In this document: positions 8,806-17,402 of the stretch, piece after piece
Layout: each line of letters begins with the position of its first letter
Numbering within the stretch: the stretch's first letter is position 1
Source: Mycolicibacterium frederiksbergense
Lineage (GTDB): Bacteria > Actinomycetota > Actinomycetes > Mycobacteriales > Mycobacteriaceae
Length of the DNA: 64,000 nt
Assembly (NCBI RefSeq): GCF_029893345.1
Contig: NZ_JARXVE010000001.1
Coordinates: 186,001-250,000, forward strand
Direction: 5' to 3'
Notes under the pieces: model-generated
Told to the model about the DNA's origin: nothing
Database searches by the model: none
The model's input: only the letters and a program-made list of their open reading frames with translations
Made by a program: the position numbers and the translations under genes

Positions 8806-8879
8806 TGGAGGTGGAGACGGGAATCGAACCCGTGTGCACGGCTTTGCAGGCCGTTGCCTCACCACTCGGCCACTCCACC
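8806..8879 (-). tRNA. tRNA-Cys (GCA), copy 2
   Basis: Identical to the gene at 6504-6577, with anticodon GCA and encoded CCA. Confidence 0.95.
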
Positions 8880-8909
8880 ATTGGGGTTGATGCCACAATC
8901 GCACCTTCG

Positions 8910-8982
8910 AGCGGATGACGGGATTCGAACCCGCGACCCTCACCTTGGCAAGGTGATGCGCTACCAACTGCGCTACATCCGC
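8910..8982 (-). tRNA. tRNA-Gly (GCC), copy 2
   Basis: Identical to the gene at 6608-6680, with anticodon GCC and no encoded CCA. Confidence 0.95.
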
Positions 8983-9091
8983 GCGCCACGGGCGAGTTCG
9001 TCGCCCGTCGCGATGCAGAACATTAGTCCACCGATGCACGCAGACACAAATCCGCATTACGACGGGGCAAAGCGCGGCCAAAGCCGGTGTT

Positions 9092-9595
9092 TCAGAACAG
9101 GTGATAGGCCTCCCGTGAGATCGCGAATCCGTGGCGGGTGGCGGTGTCGCGGCAGGTGATGCCTGACCCGGCGCTCTCGCATCTCAATGCCCCGGCGGTG
9201 ATCGAGTCCCCGTAGCCCAGCTCGGCGCCGGCGCCCAGTGCGGTGTCGCCCGCGCAGACGAACTCGGCGGGTCGGCCTCGGCCCACGGTGATGCCCTGGC
9301 CGTAAGCGAACTCACAGCTGGCCGGCCGCAGCGGCGGCGCCCAGCTACGGTCGGCCACATCGCAGCGGGCCATCGTGGCGTCGAGATAGCAGCCGATGTT
9401 GCCCGACGGTGAGGTGAAGCCGGTCAGTTCATCGACCTGCCGGTTCGCCAGACCGGTGACGCTGCCGGGGCTTGGGGCGGCGACCGGTGTCGGTTGTGGC
9501 ACCGGGTCCACGGCGCCGTGACACCCCGTCATCAGCGTGCAAGCAGCAACAACCGCGCCACTAGCCACTGGCCAGCGGACCCGCAGGTGAACCAT
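9092..9595 (-). CDS. Putative secreted lipoprotein with a DUF6636-like domain
   Basis: 167 residues from ATG at 9595. The N-terminus has two Arg, a short hydrophobic stretch and the lipobox LMTGC, so cleavage and lipidation at that Cys are likely. After a Pro-rich linker comes TSPSGNIGCYL and then a compact domain with several paired cysteines, the pattern of the actinobacterial DUF6636 family; its function is unknown. An open frame continues to 9712, but it adds a non-signal N-terminus. The gene ends about 40 bp before the upstream edge of tRNA repeat copy 2, with no counterpart beside copy 1. Confidence 0.75.
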   Translation of the reverse strand: MVHLRVRWPVASGAVVAACTLMTGCHGAVDPVPQPTPVAAPSPGSVTGLANRQVDELTGFTSPSGNIGCYLDATMARCDVADRSWAPPLRPASCEFAYGQGITVGRGRPAEFVCAGDTALGAGAELGYGDSITAGALRCESAGSGITCRDTATRHGFAISREAYHLF

Positions 9596-9712
9596 GACGG
9601 GTGACCATACGCCCGCATGAACGTGCATTTTTGGCAAACGCAACAAGTTTCTTGTGGGACACCAATTCGGGCCTGGCGGTGCAGGCGTGCTAATGTTCCA
9701 CCTCGTTCCCAC

Positions 9713-9784
9713 GGTCTCGTAGCTCAGTGGGAGAGCGTCCGCCTCACACGCGGAAGGTCGCTGGTTCGAACCCAGCCGGGACCA
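9713..9784 (+). tRNA. tRNA-Val (CAC)
   Basis: Cloverleaf with acceptor GGTCTCG/CGGGACC, anticodon stem TCCGC/GCGGA around loop CTCACAC (anticodon CAC), T-loop GGTTCGAACCC. CCA is not encoded. It stands alone, divergent from the lipoprotein gene, and is followed by a terminator. Confidence 0.95.
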
Positions 9785-9799
9785 CTCAGGTAGTACCAG

Positions 9800-9836
9800 A
9801 TCGAGGGCGGCATCGAGCCGCTCTCGATATTTTTTT
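9800..9836 (+). terminator. Intrinsic terminator after tRNA-Val (CAC)
   Basis: Stem ATCGAGGGCGGC/GCCGCTCTCGAT (12 bp, one G-U pair) with a five-base loop, followed by ATTTTTTT. One of the few classical U-tailed terminators in this window. Confidence 0.85.
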
Positions 9837-9877
9837 GGCCCGGCTTCGGTCGTGAGCTCACCCCCAGGGGGCGTCGG

Positions 9878-10024
9878 TCACCCGTGAGTGCGGTGACTGT
9901 CGGTCCCGTTGGCGCAGGTGCAGCGCTGCGCCGCCGGCACCGACTGCATGACTTCGGCGGCGTGTTGTCCGCAGCCGTCCCAGGTTGTCTTCGCGCAGCG
10001 CGAACATTTCACGGTGTAACACAT
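9878..10024 (-). CDS. Small Cys-rich protein of the sulfide-response operon (48 aa)
   Basis: Starts MCYTVKCSRCAKTTWDGCGQ at ATG 10024, with AAAGGA eight bases upstream. Six cysteines (2, 7, 10, 18, 38, 40) and a His (21) in 48 residues include CSRC and CTC pairs, suggesting a zinc ribbon-like or persulfide-reactive mini-protein. It begins 13 bp after the thioredoxin gene on the same strand, so it is very likely co-transcribed with the CstB-like enzyme and thioredoxin under the CstR-type operators. I recall similar short proteins in other mycobacteria but no assigned function. Confidence 0.75.
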   Translation of the reverse strand: MCYTVKCSRCAKTTWDGCGQHAAEVMQSVPAAQRCTCANGTDSHRTHG

Positions 10025-10037
10025 GGGTCAGGTCCTT

Positions 10038-10415
10038 TCAGTGTGCTGAGGTGTCGGCTTTGCGGGCCGCGATGGTGGCGCGGACCCGGTCCATGTCGAG
10101 TGACTTGACCTGGGAGATCAGGTCTTCCAGCGCCGCCGGCGGCAGTGCTCCGGGCTGGCTGAACACCAGCACTCCCTCGCGGAAAACCGCGATGGTCGGG
10201 ATGGAACGGATCTCCATCAGGGCCGCGAGTTCGGGCTGCGCCTCGGTATCGACCTTGGCGTGCACGATCTCGGGGTGTGCGGAGGCGGACCGCTCGAATA
10301 CCGGTGCGAAGGCGCGGCAAGGTCCGCACCAGGAGGCCCAGAAGTCGACGACGACGATGTCGTTGTCGCGGATCGTCGATTCGAAGTCCGAATGGCTGAG
10401 GTTGCGTGTCGTCAT
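10038..10415 (-). CDS. Thioredoxin family protein
   Basis: 125 residues from ATG at 10415, with GGAG six bases upstream. The thioredoxin fold is clear: VVVDFWASWCGPCRAF holds the redox pair Cys30/Cys33, and SIPT gives the cis-Pro loop. The C-terminus is slightly longer than housekeeping TrxA. It lies 15 bp after the metallo-beta-lactamase/rhodanese gene in the same operon, so a likely task is to reduce protein persulfides or the rhodanese persulfide produced during sulfide stress. It also follows CstR-type operators, supporting induction by reactive sulfur rather than general housekeeping. Confidence 0.92.
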   Translation of the reverse strand: MTTRNLSHSDFESTIRDNDIVVVDFWASWCGPCRAFAPVFERSASAHPEIVHAKVDTEAQPELAALMEIRSIPTIAVFREGVLVFSQPGALPPAALEDLISQVKSLDMDRVRATIAARKADTSAH

Positions 10416-10430
10416 TGTGTTCTCCTTCAT

Positions 10431-11819
10431 TCAGGCGGGGACCTGGGCTTCTGCCCAGGCGTTGTAGCCACCGACCAGGTCGGCGGCGCCGGTGAATCCT
10501 TCAGCCCGCAGCAGTGACGCGGCCACGCTGGAGCGCCAGCCGCCCGCGCAGTGCAGCACGATGGGCTTGTCGGTGGGGATGTCGTCGAACCGGGTGCGCA
10601 ACTGCGCCAGCGGGATTGCCAGCGAGCCGGGGATGGCACCGGATTCGCGTTCACCGGGGTTGCGGATGTCGATCAGCGTCACGTGCTGCGCGTCGAGCAT
10701 CCGGTCCAGTTCGGCGATCCCGACCCGCGGTGCGGTGACCACCAGGTCGGACAGCTCCGCGGGGAAGCTGCCGTCCCGGTCCACGTTGAGGTAGCCGATC
10801 GCGTTGTCGGAACCGATGCGGGCCAACCGCAACGCGGCCTCCTGCTCCTCGCCGGGGTAGGCGATGAGCACGATCTGCTCGCCGACCTCGGCGACCATTC
10901 CGCCGGTTTCGGCGAACCGGCCGTCGAATCCGACGTTGACCGAGTCCCGCAGGTGGCCCGCGGCGAACTCGTCGACGCTCCGCGCGTCGACCAGGCGCAC
11001 ACCGGCTTCCAGTGCTTCACGCACCTGGGCCGGGCTGAACGCGGGGATGGCCCGGTCCTGGTCCAGCAGCGGATGCGCCCGTTTGTTCATCGCGGCGTTC
11101 ACCGAGAAGTAGGCCGGCGCGGCCGGCTGACCGTTGGTGATGAGTTCGACGAAGTCCGCCTCGCTCATCGGCTGCACCGAAGGGTTGGTGCGGCGTTGTT
11201 CGCCGATGGTTGACGTCAGCTCGGTCGACAGGTTCTTGCCGCATGAGGAGCCGGCTCCGTGTGCGGGCATGACGGTGACATCGTCGGGCAGCGCGAACAG
11301 CGTGTCGTGGATCGTGTGGTACATCGCCCGGGCCAGGTCGCTGGTCGAGCCGTCGCCCAGGTTGACCAGATCGGGTCGGCCGACATCGCCGATGAACAGC
11401 GAGTCGCCAGTCAGCACCGCGGTGGGGGAGGCGCCGGGATGCTCGCGCACCAACACACTGATCGACTCCCAGGTGTGACCCGGGGTGGCCAGAATCTCCA
11501 GTTCGACAGTGCCCAGCGAGATTCGCTCGCCGGCCGCGAGGCGCCGGATGGGGTAGGCGGTTTCGGCTGCCTCGCCGAATCCGATCCAGGCCCCGGTGGC
11601 ATCGACGAGCTCCAGGTGTCCGGAGACGAAGTCGGCGTGGAAGTGGGTGTTGATGACGCCTTCGATGGTCAACCCGAATCGCTGGGCGTCTGCCAGGTAC
11701 TCGGTGATGTCTCGCCGAGGGTCGACAACGATTGCCCGGCCGGAGGTTTCGTCGCCGATCAAATACGAAGCGTGCGACAGGCATTCGATGTAGTACTGCT
11801 CGAGGATCATCTGGGTCAC
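10431..11819 (-). CDS. CstB-like persulfide dioxygenase/rhodanese fusion
   Basis: 462 residues with three domains. A metallo-beta-lactamase domain (about 1-240) carries THFHADF at 58-64, His68, His115, Asp139 and His187, the iron ligands expected in ETHE1/CstB persulfide dioxygenases. A degenerate rhodanese (about 260-350) has no active-site Cys. A second rhodanese (about 365-460) has Cys424 in HCAGGWRS. This order matches CstB, which oxidises low-molecular-weight persulfides and makes thiosulfate. It heads an operon with thioredoxin and a small Cys-rich protein. The divergent intergenic region holds three ATACCCC..GGGGTAT operators, so sulfide-induced control by the CstR-like protein at 13569 is expected. 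Confidence 0.93.
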   Translation of the reverse strand: MTQMILEQYYIECLSHASYLIGDETSGRAIVVDPRRDITEYLADAQRFGLTIEGVINTHFHADFVSGHLELVDATGAWIGFGEAAETAYPIRRLAAGERISLGTVELEILATPGHTWESISVLVREHPGASPTAVLTGDSLFIGDVGRPDLVNLGDGSTSDLARAMYHTIHDTLFALPDDVTVMPAHGAGSSCGKNLSTELTSTIGEQRRTNPSVQPMSEADFVELITNGQPAAPAYFSVNAAMNKRAHPLLDQDRAIPAFSPAQVREALEAGVRLVDARSVDEFAAGHLRDSVNVGFDGRFAETGGMVAEVGEQIVLIAYPGEEQEAALRLARIGSDNAIGYLNVDRDGSFPAELSDLVVTAPRVGIAELDRMLDAQHVTLIDIRNPGERESGAIPGSLAIPLAQLRTRFDDIPTDKPIVLHCAGGWRSSVAASLLRAEGFTGAADLVGGYNAWAEAQVPA

Positions 11820-11878
11820 TCCTTGGTTCTTGGCGGTGATCTCGGGTCCGCTACGGGAAGTCGTTCAACTATCGCAAC

Positions 11879-11894
11879 ATACCCCCGGGGGTAT
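11879..11894. promoter_or_regulatory. CstR/CsoR-type operator 1
   Basis: Perfect 16-bp palindrome ATACCCCCGGGGGTAT, about 60 bp upstream of the CstB-like gene. Matches the G/C-tract plus TAT architecture of CsoR-family operators. Confidence 0.85.
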
Positions 11895-11911
11895 TTATTC
11901 CGGAGTTGCCT

Positions 11912-11927
11912 ATACCCATAGGGGTAT
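11912..11927. promoter_or_regulatory. CstR/CsoR-type operator 2
   Basis: ATACCCATAGGGGTAT, the same element with an imperfect centre, 33 bp from operator 1 (about three helical turns) in the divergent intergenic region. Confidence 0.8.
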
Positions 11928-11945
11928 GTGTACGATGACTTCGAA

Positions 11946-11963
11946 GATACCCCAAGGGGTATC
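11946..11963. promoter_or_regulatory. CstR/CsoR-type operator 3
   Basis: Perfect palindrome GATACCCCAAGGGGTATC, about 35 bp upstream of the YgaP-like rhodanese gene; expected to control the rhodanese/exporter transcript. Confidence 0.85.
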
Positions 11964-11997
11964 CGTGTCAAACGCCAGTTCTCTCGAAAGGGACCTC

Positions 11998-12597
11998 ATG
12001 ACCAACGCATCCGCGCCCAAGACTGTCGACTCGCACGGACTCTCCGAGCGGCTGAACTCGGCGAACCCGCCCCGGCTGCTGGACGTCCGCACCCCCGCGG
12101 AGTTCGAGACCGCGCACATCCCCGGCTCCTACAACGTGCCGCTGGATCAGCTGCGTGAGCACCGCTCGGAGATCTCAAAGACCGCGCTGGCCGGAGACTC
12201 CAACGAGTGGGTGCTGGTCTGCCGTTCGGGGCAGCGGGCCGCCCAGGCCGAAGAGGCGTTACGGCAGCAGGGGCTGCCCAACGTCCACATCCTCGACGGA
12301 GGCATCGTCGATTGGGAGACAAAGGGATTCAACGTCAACCGGGGTGCGGCGAAGTGGGATCTGGAACGTCAGGTGCGCCTGGTGGCCGGATCCATCGTGC
12401 TGACCTCCGTCCTCGGCAGCATCGCGGCGCCGAAGCTCAAGTGGTTGGCGGGCGCGATCGGCGGTGGGTTGACCTTCGCGGCGCTGTCCAACACCTGCGC
12501 GATGGGCATGCTGCTGTCCAAGCTGCCGTACAACCGCGGCGCAAGCTGTGATGTGCAGAAGGTCGTCTGTCAGCTCTCCGGCGATCGCGGGAAGTAG
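11998..12597 (+). CDS. YgaP-like membrane rhodanese (rhodanese plus DUF2892 domain)
   Basis: 199 residues from ATG at 11998 behind AAAGGGA. The N-terminal rhodanese has Cys75 in CRSGQRA as the persulfide-carrying residue. The C-terminal part has two membrane segments (about 127-143 and 148-165) and conserved NTCAMGM, with more Cys at 184 and 191; this is the arrangement of E. coli YgaP. It would carry sulfane sulfur at the inner face of the membrane, possibly handing it to the exporter encoded six bases downstream. Operator 3 lies just upstream. A longer open frame from 11830 would run through the operators and is rejected. Confidence 0.92.
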   Translation: MTNASAPKTVDSHGLSERLNSANPPRLLDVRTPAEFETAHIPGSYNVPLDQLREHRSEISKTALAGDSNEWVLVCRSGQRAAQAEEALRQQGLPNVHILDGGIVDWETKGFNVNRGAAKWDLERQVRLVAGSIVLTSVLGSIAAPKLKWLAGAIGGGLTFAALSNTCAMGMLLSKLPYNRGASCDVQKVVCQLSGDRGK

Positions 12598-12603
12598 TCC
12601 GCC

Positions 12604-13500
12604 ATGATCGCGTTGACGCTCGTGTTGGCCGTCGTCGTCGGGATCACACTCGGTGTGCTCGGCGGCGGCGGTTCCATCCTCACTGTTCCGCTGTTGGCCT
12701 ATGTCGCGGGCATGGACGCCAAACAGGCCATCGCCACCTCGCTGCTCGTCGTGGGGGCGACCAGCGCGGTCGGCGCGATCTCGCATGCCCGAGCAGGACG
12801 GGTGCAGTGGCGGGTGGGCCTGATCTTCGGCGCGGCCGGTATGGCCGGCGCTTACCTGGGCGGTGTGCTGTCCCGGTTCATTCCCGGCACCGTCCTGTTG
12901 ATCGGATTCGCCCTGATGATGGTCGCCACCGCGGTGGCAATGCTGCGTGGACGCAAGACCGCCGAAGGGGCCGAATTCGACGGTGGGCGGCAGTTGCCGG
13001 TGGTCAAGATCTTGGCCGAGGGGCTGGTCGTCGGGCTGGTCACGGGCCTGGTCGGCGCGGGCGGCGGCTTCCTGGTGGTGCCGGCCCTGGTGCTGCTGGG
13101 CGGACTCCCGATGCCGGTGGCCGTAGGCACCTCGCTGGTGGTGATCGCGATGAAATCGTTCGCGGGTCTGGCCGGATACCTGTCCACCGTGCAGATCGAC
13201 TGGACGCTGGCCGTGATGGTCACCGGTGCCGCGGTGATCGGCGGACTGATCGGTGCTCGGCTGACGGCCCTGATCAACCCCGATGTGCTGCGTAAGAGCT
13301 TCGGCTGGTTCGTCCTGCTGATGTCGTCGGTGATCTTCGCTCAGGAGGTGCACCCGGCGTTCGGCGTGACGGTGGGCGGCATCACCGTGCTCGTCGCGGT
13401 GATCAGTGTGGTCTGCGGCCGCTCGGCGAAGTGCCCGCTGCGGCGGACCGCCAGCGCTCCAACCGGGGACGCCGCGCCGGCCGGTGAGCGCCGGGGATGA
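12604..13500 (+). CDS. TauE/SafE family sulfite/sulfur-anion exporter
   Basis: 298 residues, mostly hydrophobic with about eight membrane helices in two related halves; GVLGGGGSILTVPLLAY in the first and VGAGGGFLVVPALVLLGG in the second are the typical TauE/SafE repeats. It begins 7 bp after the YgaP-like rhodanese and precedes the CstR-like repressor, as in sulfide-response loci where TauE proteins export sulfite or thiosulfate made by persulfide dioxygenase. The C-terminal ~25 residues are a soluble basic tail. Substrate is inferred from context. Confidence 0.9.
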   Translation: MIALTLVLAVVVGITLGVLGGGGSILTVPLLAYVAGMDAKQAIATSLLVVGATSAVGAISHARAGRVQWRVGLIFGAAGMAGAYLGGVLSRFIPGTVLLIGFALMMVATAVAMLRGRKTAEGAEFDGGRQLPVVKILAEGLVVGLVTGLVGAGGGFLVVPALVLLGGLPMPVAVGTSLVVIAMKSFAGLAGYLSTVQIDWTLAVMVTGAAVIGGLIGARLTALINPDVLRKSFGWFVLLMSSVIFAQEVHPAFGVTVGGITVLVAVISVVCGRSAKCPLRRTASAPTGDAAPAGERRG

Positions 13501-13520
13501 GATCGATCACCCTCGGCGTT

Positions 13521-13536
13521 ATACCCCCGGGGGTAA
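13521..13536. promoter_or_regulatory. CstR/CsoR-type operator 4, upstream of the repressor gene
   Basis: ATACCCCCGGGGGTAA matches operator 1 at 15 of 16 positions and keeps the TACCCCCGGGGGTA core. It lies about 33 bp before the repressor start, implying autoregulation. Confidence 0.82.
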
Positions 13537-13541
13537 CATGA

Positions 13542-13838
<297 letters not shown>

Positions 13839-13935
13839 TCCGCGACGACAGCGCGTCGGGGTCGGATCGCCGCCGAATATCCCGGCCGGGGTCGTGACCG
13901 AGAGTTGTCGGTCTCATTCGGTAGGGTTCTCCGAC

Positions 13936-16332
13936 GTGACTCAGAGCGTGACCGTCGGAACCATCAAATCCGTAACCGCCCGTCTGGCCGAGGAACTCGC
14001 CGTGGGCGAGGGGCAGGTCGCCGCCACGGTGGCTCTGCTGGACGAGGGCGCGACAGTCCCGTTCATCGCCCGGTATCGCAAGGAGGTCACCGGCAGCCTC
14101 GACGACGGCCAGCTGCGCACCCTGGAGGAGCGCCTGGGCTACCTGCGTGAGCTCGACCAGCGTCGTGAGGCCGTGCTGGCCTCCATTCAAGAGCAGGGCA
14201 AACTCACCGACGAGCTGCGTGCCGCCCTGATGGCCGCCGAAACCAAGGCCCGGGTCGAAGACATCTACCTGCCCTACAAGCCCAAGCGGCGCACCAAGGC
14301 CCAGATCGCCAAGGAAGCCGGCCTGGAGCCCCTGGCCGAGCGGTTGCTGGCCGATCCGACTCTGGTGCCCGACGAGGCGGCCGGTGAGTTCCTCAACGAC
14401 GACGTCGCCGACGCACCCGCGGCGCTGGAAGGCGCCCGGCACATCATCATCGAGCGGGCCTCCGAGGACGCCGAGCTGGTCGGTGCCACCCGCGAGAAAT
14501 TCTGGGCCGACGGCTCGCTGCGCACCGGGCCGTGGTCCGAGGAGGCCGCGAAAAGCCCTGCCGCGCAGAAGTTCCGGGATTACTTCGAGTTCTCCGAACC
14601 GTTGGAGAACATGCCGTCGCACCGGGTGCTTGCCGTGCTGCGCGGCGAGAAGGAGCAGGCGCTCTCGCTGAACTTCGACGGCGGCGACGACGAGCTGTAC
14701 CAGGCGATGATCGCCCAGTCCCTCGGCATCGACATGGCCGCCAAGACCCCGGCCACCCCCTGGCTGGCCACCACCGTCCGGCTGGCCTGGCGGGCCAAAC
14801 TGATGATCTCGGCGGCCGTGGACGCGCGTATCCGCCTGCGTCAGCGTGCCGAGGAGGAGGCGGTGGCGGTGTTCGCCCGCAACCTCAAGGACCTGCTGCT
14901 GGCCGCGCCGGCCGGTACCCGGGCCACCCTCGGTCTGGACCCGGGCTTCCGCACCGGCGTCAAGGTCGCCGTGGTCGATTCCACCGGCAAGGTCGTCGAC
15001 ACCTGCGCGATCTTCCCGCACCAGCCGCAGAAGCAGTGGGATCAGGCCAAGGCCATCCTGGCGGCCCTGATCGCCCGGCACAACGTCGAGCTGATCGCGG
15101 TCGGCAACGGCACCGCCTCGCGCGAGACCGACGCGCTGGCCAATGAGCTGATCGCCGACATCCGGTCGGCCGGGGCCAAGGCGCCCGTGACGGCCATGGT
15201 CAGCGAGGCCGGGGCGTCGGTGTACTCGGCCTCGGAGTACGCGGCCCGGGAGATGCCGAACCTCGACGTGACGCTGCGTGGCGCGGTCTCGATCGCCCGC
15301 CGGCTGCAGGATCCGCTGGCCGAATTGGTGAAGATCGACCCGAAGTCGATCGGCGTCGGGCAGTACCAGCACGATGTGACGCCGGGCTCGCTGGCCCGCA
15401 GCCTCAACGCGGTGGTCGAAGACGCGGTGAACGCGGTGGGTGTGGATCTCAACACCGCCTCGGTGCCGCTGCTGGCCCGGGTGTCGGGAGTCACCGAATC
15501 GCTGGCCGAGGCCATCGTGGCGCACCGGGAGAGCACGGGCGCCTTCCGCAGCCGCAAGGCGCTGCTGGACGTTCCGCGCTTGGGTCCCAAGGCTTTCGAA
15601 CAGTGCGCGGGCTTCCTGCGGATTCGCGACGGGGAGGATCCGCTGGACGCCTCCGGCGTGCACCCCGAGTCCTACCCGGTGGTGCGGCGCATCCTGGACC
15701 GCTCCAACGTGACCCTGGCCGAGCTGATCGGCGACGAACGCACCCTGCGCACCCTCAAGCCGGCCGATTTCGCCGATGAGCGGTTCGGCGTGCCAACCGT
15801 GACCGACATCCTGGCGGAGCTGGAGAAGCCGGGGCGTGACCCGCGGCCCGCGTTCTCCACCGCGACGTTCGCCGCCGGGATCGAGAAGGTCGGCGATCTC
15901 AAGGTGGGCATGGTGCTGGAGGGCGTGGTGACCAATGTGGCCGCCTTCGGAGCATTCGTGGACGTGGGCGTGCACCAGGACGGCCTGGTACACGTCTCGG
16001 CGATGGCCGACCGATTCATCTCCGACCCGCACGAAGTGGTGAAGTCCGGCCAGGTGGTCAAGGTCAAGGTCGTCGACGTCGACGTGGAACGGCAGCGGAT
16101 CGGGCTGACCCTGCGGCTCAACGACACCCCGCAGCGCGAGCAGGGCAGCCGTCCCGACCGCGGCGGCCAGGGCGGCCAGGGCGGCCAGAACCGTCGTGAC
16201 GGCGGCGGCAATCAGGGCCGCGGCGGGGATCGGCGAAACCAGAACCGCGGCAAGAACTCCGGACGCCGGGAATCGAATCAGCCGACGGGCTCGATGGCCG
16301 ATGCCCTGCGCAACGCGGGCTTCGGGCGCTAG
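13936..16332 (+). CDS. tex: Tex-family RNA-binding transcription accessory protein
   Basis: 798 residues from GTG at 13936. Tex order is complete: N-terminal helical region with ATVPFIARYRKEVTGSLDD, a YqgF/RNase H-like domain (TLGLDPGFRTGVKVAVVD, then VGNGTASRETD), helix-hairpin-helix motifs (GVTESLAEAIVAHRE and VPRLGPKAFEQCAGFLRI) and an S1 domain (GMVLEGVVTNVAAFGAFVDV). A Gly/Arg/Gln-rich tail of about 50 residues adds a likely RNA-binding extension. Tex proteins associate with RNA polymerase and RNA. An upstream open stretch from 13786 overlaps the repressor gene and is excluded. Confidence 0.95.
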   Translation: MTQSVTVGTIKSVTARLAEELAVGEGQVAATVALLDEGATVPFIARYRKEVTGSLDDGQLRTLEERLGYLRELDQRREAVLASIQEQGKLTDELRAALMAAETKARVEDIYLPYKPKRRTKAQIAKEAGLEPLAERLLADPTLVPDEAAGEFLNDDVADAPAALEGARHIIIERASEDAELVGATREKFWADGSLRTGPWSEEAAKSPAAQKFRDYFEFSEPLENMPSHRVLAVLRGEKEQALSLNFDGGDDELYQAMIAQSLGIDMAAKTPATPWLATTVRLAWRAKLMISAAVDARIRLRQRAEEEAVAVFARNLKDLLLAAPAGTRATLGLDPGFRTGVKVAVVDSTGKVVDTCAIFPHQPQKQWDQAKAILAALIARHNVELIAVGNGTASRETDALANELIADIRSAGAKAPVTAMVSEAGASVYSASEYAAREMPNLDVTLRGAVSIARRLQDPLAELVKIDPKSIGVGQYQHDVTPGSLARSLNAVVEDAVNAVGVDLNTASVPLLARVSGVTESLAEAIVAHRESTGAFRSRKALLDVPRLGPKAFEQCAGFLRIRDGEDPLDASGVHPESYPVVRRILDRSNVTLAELIGDERTLRTLKPADFADERFGVPTVTDILAELEKPGRDPRPAFSTATFAAGIEKVGDLKVGMVLEGVVTNVAAFGAFVDVGVHQDGLVHVSAMADRFISDPHEVVKSGQVVKVKVVDVDVERQRIGLTLRLNDTPQREQGSRPDRGGQGGQGGQNRRDGGGNQGRGGDRRNQNRGKNSGRRESNQPTGSMADALRNAGFGR

Positions 16333-16346
16333 CTGCGTTACGGTGC

Positions 16347-17072
16347 CTAATCCGCGGTCTGTTCCGGGGCTTGATCGGTCCCGGAACGACGGTCGCCTCG
16401 GCGCCATGACCGGTACCCGCGATGAGCGGCGAACGCCCCGACGATCGCCGTCGCACACCACACCCCGATCGCGGTATAGGCCAGCGGCGCCGACAGATCG
16501 CTGATCGAGGCGCCCAGCGCGGTGTAGACGAACGCACGTGGCACGGATCCGATGAACGCCCCGACGGCCATCTGCCACAACGGAACCCCGAATGCGCCGA
16601 ACGCATAGGAAGCCAGTGCGTCGGAGACACCCGGGACAAAGCGCTGACCGACCACCGCCCACAGGCCGCCCCGCGCGATCTGGCGGTCCAGCCGGTCGGC
16701 CCGCCCGGGCCCCAGCAGGGCGCGGGCGCTGTCGCGGCCCGCGCGCCGGCCGATCAGACTGGCCGTCACGGCCGTACCCACCGTGGCGCCCAGCGTCACG
16801 AACGTGCCGAGCACCGGACCGAACAACACCCCGCTGCCCGCGGCCAGGATCGGCCCGGGCACAAACAGCGCCCCCAGGCCGGCGGAGACCACGACATAGG
16901 CCACTGGGGCCGCCGGACCGGCGGCGGCCACCACACCTCGGATGTCGTCGACGTCGATCACGCGGGCAATGGCCACCAGGTAGAACAGGCCGAACAGAAA
17001 CGCCGCGAACGCGGCCAGCCGCAGGATGTGCGGCCGCCGGTTGACAGCAGCAGAGTCATCAATGTCAGTCAT
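16347..17072 (-). CDS. TVP38/TMEM64 (DedA-like) membrane protein
   Basis: 241 residues from ATG at 17072. Several hydrophobic helices frame FVPGPILAAGSGVLFGPVLGT and RFVPGVSDALASYAFGAFGVP, the two re-entrant motifs of the SNARE-associated/DedA-like family. Members move or handle lipids or polyprenyl phosphates in the membrane; the substrate here is unknown. The C-terminus is a charged soluble tail. It converges on tex with a 14-bp gap. A perfect 14-bp palindrome overlaps its start codon (17071-17084). Confidence 0.88.
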   Translation of the reverse strand: MTDIDDSAAVNRRPHILRLAAFAAFLFGLFYLVAIARVIDVDDIRGVVAAAGPAAPVAYVVVSAGLGALFVPGPILAAGSGVLFGPVLGTFVTLGATVGTAVTASLIGRRAGRDSARALLGPGRADRLDRQIARGGLWAVVGQRFVPGVSDALASYAFGAFGVPLWQMAVGAFIGSVPRAFVYTALGASISDLSAPLAYTAIGVWCATAIVGAFAAHRGYRSWRRGDRRSGTDQAPEQTAD

Positions 17073-17084
17073 CGTGCGCACGAT
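17071..17084. promoter_or_regulatory. Palindrome overlapping the TVP38-family start codon
   Basis: ATCGTGCGCACGAT is a perfect 14-bp palindrome whose left end overlaps the initiator ATG on the minus strand. It could be an operator or an RNA structure affecting initiation; chance is not excluded. The remaining divergent intergenic stretch to 17402 (about 320 bp) shows no other gene or repeat that I can support. Confidence 0.3.
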
Positions 17085-17402
17085 TGTCCCGCACGCCGCG
17101 GCCGTGCCGGTGCGGCGCCGCTCGGGCAGGGCTGGATCATCGCTGAACAGCTTGTCGCGCAACGCACTCGGGGCGTAACGGTCTGAGCCAGGCCGTCGAG
17201 TGCTGCTTCGACCGCGGGAACGGATTTCTTGTATGACAACGGAGTACTTGATTTGGTAAGGCCGCCGGATTCATTGCGCACGCCAACAGTTGTGGCGTGA
17301 ACGGAGTCTCAGACATGGACAGTTGCTGTGAGGGCTGTCACACTGCGGTAGGTGCTGCGGGTCCGCGATCGTCAGCATCACCGAGTGCGGGGGAGGGCCA
17401 CG

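Larger units (their letters stand above)
8716..9053. repeat. Direct repeat copy 2 carrying tRNA-Gly, tRNA-Cys and tRNA-Val
   Basis: 338 bp, 335 identical to 6414-6751 by direct comparison. The offset is constant (2302 bp), with no insertions or deletions. Upstream and downstream flanks of the two copies are unrelated. Confidence 0.95.

Noticed and set aside
6414..9053. Prophage or integrative element at the tRNA genes
   Set aside because: No integrase, excisionase, transposase or phage gene lies between the repeats, and the repeat spans three whole tRNA genes rather than an att core.
11830..11997. N-terminal extension of the YgaP-like rhodanese
   Set aside because: It would place three operators and the promoter inside the coding sequence; ATG 11998 has a proper ribosome site.
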